From: Fasciola hepatica
Lineage: Eukaryota > Platyhelminthes > Trematoda > Plagiorchiida > Fasciolidae
Direction: 5' to 3'
Length of the DNA: 64,000 nt
Assembly: GCA_948099385.1 (NCBI GenBank)
Contig: CANUEZ040000191.1
Span: 9,052,001-9,116,000 of the forward strand
The notes under the pieces were generated by a model. The model was given only the letters and a program-made list of their open reading frames with translations. It was not told the DNA's origin and searched no databases. Numbering within the stretch: the first letter of the stretch is position 1; each line of letters starts with the position of its first letter. Positions 62,031 through 64,000 of this stretch are shown piece by piece. The position numbers and the translations under genes are program-made.

Positions 62031-64000
62031 GAGCGTTGAAGCTGCATGATCAATCATATTATACAAATCTATTCTAATCTAATCTAATCTAATCTAATCT
62101 CCTACTTCTAATCAATTGCATGCATAGTAAGGAAGCTGTGTAGGTTTTTCATTTGGGAATGCGTTGGTTGTACTTAGGCCCCTACAGAGAAGTCATCCAT
62201 CATAGGAGTCGATCGGTGTGCGCGAAGCTGGTTGTTACCATTGAAATTTGAAGCCAGTTTGGGAAGGGTGCTATATCATGTAGTGTAGATGTTGAACAAA
62301 GCGTTGATAGCCATCCCGGATAGCCTTGTGTTGTTGAGTTGTTTGATTCACAATGGTTCAGTGGTTGTTGGAGTCCCCGTGGTTGCTCGGTCGATGTGCA
62401 CTGCTGATGAGTCGAGTCCGTTAGAGGATGAAACAGCTGTACAGTGAGTGCTTCCATGGATTTCAATGCTCAGTTGAGCGTTCAAGCTGCATGATCAATC
62501 ATATTATACAAATCTAATCTAAACTATTCTAATCTAATCTCCCAATACTAATCAATTGCATGCATATTAAAAAAGCAGTGTAGGTTTTTCATTTGGGAAT
62601 GCGTTGGTTGTACTTAGGCCCCTACAGAGAATTCATCCATCATAGGAGTCGATCGGTGTGCGCGAAGCTGATTGTTACCATTCAAATTTGAAGCCAGTTT
62701 GGGAAGGAAGCTATATATGATGTAGTGTGGATGTTGAACAAAACGTTGATAGCCATCCCGGATAGCCTTGTGTTGTTGAATTGTTCGATTCACAATGGTT
62801 CAGCGGTTGTTGGAGTCCCCGTGGTTGCTCGGTCGATGTGCACTGCTGATGAGTCGAGTCCGAACAAGGATGAAACGGCTGTACTGTGAGTGCTTCCATG
62901 GATTTCAATGCTCAGTTGAGCGTTCAAGCTGCATGATCAATCATACTATACAAATCTATTCTAATCTAATCTAATCTCCTACTACTAATCAATTGCATGC
63001 ATAGTAAGGAAGCTGTGTAGGTTTTTCATTTGGGAATGCGTTGGTTGTACTTAGGCCCCTACAGATAAATCATCCAGCATGGGAGTCGATCGGTGTGCGC
63101 GAAGCTGGTTGTTACCATTCAAATTTGAAGCCAGTTTGAGAAGGGTGCTATATCATGTAGTGTAGATGTTGAACAAAGCGTTGATAGCCATCCCGGATAG
63201 CCCTGTGTTGTTGAGTTGTTCGATTCACAATGGTTCAGCGGTTGTTGGAGTCCCCGTGGTTGCTCGGTCGATGTGCACTGCTGATGAGTCGAGTCCGAAC
63301 AAGGATCAAACAGCTGTACAGTGAGTGCTTCCATGGATTTCAATGCTCAGTTGAGCGTTCAAGCTGCATGATCAATCATATTATACAAATCTAATCTAAT
63401 CTAATCTAATCTAATCTAATCTCCTACTACTAATCAATTGCATGCATAGTAGGGAGGCTGTGTAGGTTTTTTCATTTGGGAATGCGTTGGTTGTACTTAG
63501 GCCCCTACAGAGAAGTCATCTATCATAGGAGTCGATCGGTGTGCGCGAAGCTGGTTGTAACCATTCAAATTTGAAGCCAGTTTGGGAAGGGTGCTATATC
63601 ATGTAGTGTAGATGTTGAACAAAGCGTTGATAGCGATCCCGGATAGCCCTGTGTTGTTGAGTTGTTCGATTCACAATGGTTCAGCGGTTGTTGGAGTCCC
63701 CGTGGTTGCTCGGTCGATGTGCACTGCTGATTGGTCGAGTCCGAACAAGGATGAAACAGCTGTACAGTGAGTGCTTCCATGGATTTCAATGCTCAGTTGA
63801 GCGTTCAAGCTGCATGATCAATCAACTTATACAAATCTATTCTAATCTAATCTAATCTCCTACTACTAATCAATTGCATGCATAGTAAGGAAGCTGTGTA
63901 GGTTTTTTCATTTGGGAATGCGTTGTTTGTACTTAGGCCCCTACAGAGAAGTCATCCATCATAGGAGTCGATCGGTGTGCGCGAAGCTGGTTGTTACCAT

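Larger units (their letters stand above)
46460..64000 (+). repeat. Hammerhead-ribozyme satellite array, rightward block 2
   Basis: Continuation of the plus-oriented array beyond the retrotransposon; 40 ribozyme copies with a mean spacing of about 439 bp, the first at 46590 and the last at 63722. Removing the element and one copy of its target duplication leaves exactly 442 bp between the ribozyme anchors on either side (about 41549 and 46657), so the array is continuous and was simply split. This block is the most homogeneous part of the window, with an almost identical 8-monomer tandem duplication and a dimer/tetramer pattern near 58-62 kb. The window ends inside a monomer. Confidence 0.97.

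Noticed and set aside
869..63789. Dozens of 62-97 aa ORFs starting MKSMEALTVQLFHPCSDSTHQQ, and opposite-strand ORFs ending in SCMINHIIQIYSNLI
   Set aside because: They recur at the satellite period, start mostly with TTG, have ends that shift with indels, and translate the conserved ribozyme region. No domain, no consistent C-terminus, and no sign of codon constraint were seen.
1..64000. Telomeric repeat, because of the GATTA/TAATC runs
   Set aside because: The pentanucleotide runs are short, embedded once per monomer and do not match TTAGGG or TTAGG.

Overview
The window is almost entirely one tandem satellite DNA, interrupted once by a full-length LTR retrotransposon. No host protein gene, tRNA, rRNA or CRISPR array is visible. 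A Ty3/gypsy-type retrotransposon inside a long satellite array points to a metazoan (eukaryotic) nuclear genome, probably a heterochromatic region. Active ribozyme-bearing repeats of this kind are known from flatworms, cave crickets, newts and other animals, but the species cannot be settled from this sequence.

The satellite monomer is about 440 bp (mean anchor spacing about 442 bp in 1-27430 and about 439 bp further right). I count about 135 complete monomers plus partial ones. Each carries, on one strand, a 48-nt segment with the anatomy of a type I hammerhead ribozyme: CTGATGA core box, short stem II, GAAA box, very short palindromic stem III, a GTA cleavage triplet, and stem I formed by CACTG/CAGTG. 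The same strand carries A-box-like and B-box-like motifs (TAGC..CCCGG and GTTCGATTC) upstream and a T5 run downstream, so each monomer could be a Pol III-transcribed, self-cleaving, SINE-like or retrozyme-like unit. Each monomer also contains a variable (TAATC)n tract.

Layout: 1-27430 has monomers with the ribozyme on the minus strand. At 27430/27431 the array inverts inside a ribozyme copy, and from there to the right end the ribozyme lies on the plus strand. Block 27431-41797 is followed by the retrotransposon (41798-46459, minus strand, 442-bp LTRs, 4-bp target duplication CTAT), and the same array resumes in phase at 46460-64000. Within the array there are several local higher-order duplications: 4-mers at 19.6-22.5, 28.4-31.9 and 58.1-62 kb, a 6-mer at 32.5-37.6 kb and an 8-mer at 49.6-56.8 kb.

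The retrotransposon has a Gag-protease frame (CCHC knuckle, DTGA protease) and a Pol frame (RT, RNase H, integrase with GPY/F) in the +1 frame. Its two LTRs differ at about 10 of 442 positions by eye, so it is a fairly recent insertion into an older satellite. The short recurrent ORFs across the satellite that start with the peptide MKSMEALTVQLF are translations of the conserved ribozyme region and are not annotated as genes.
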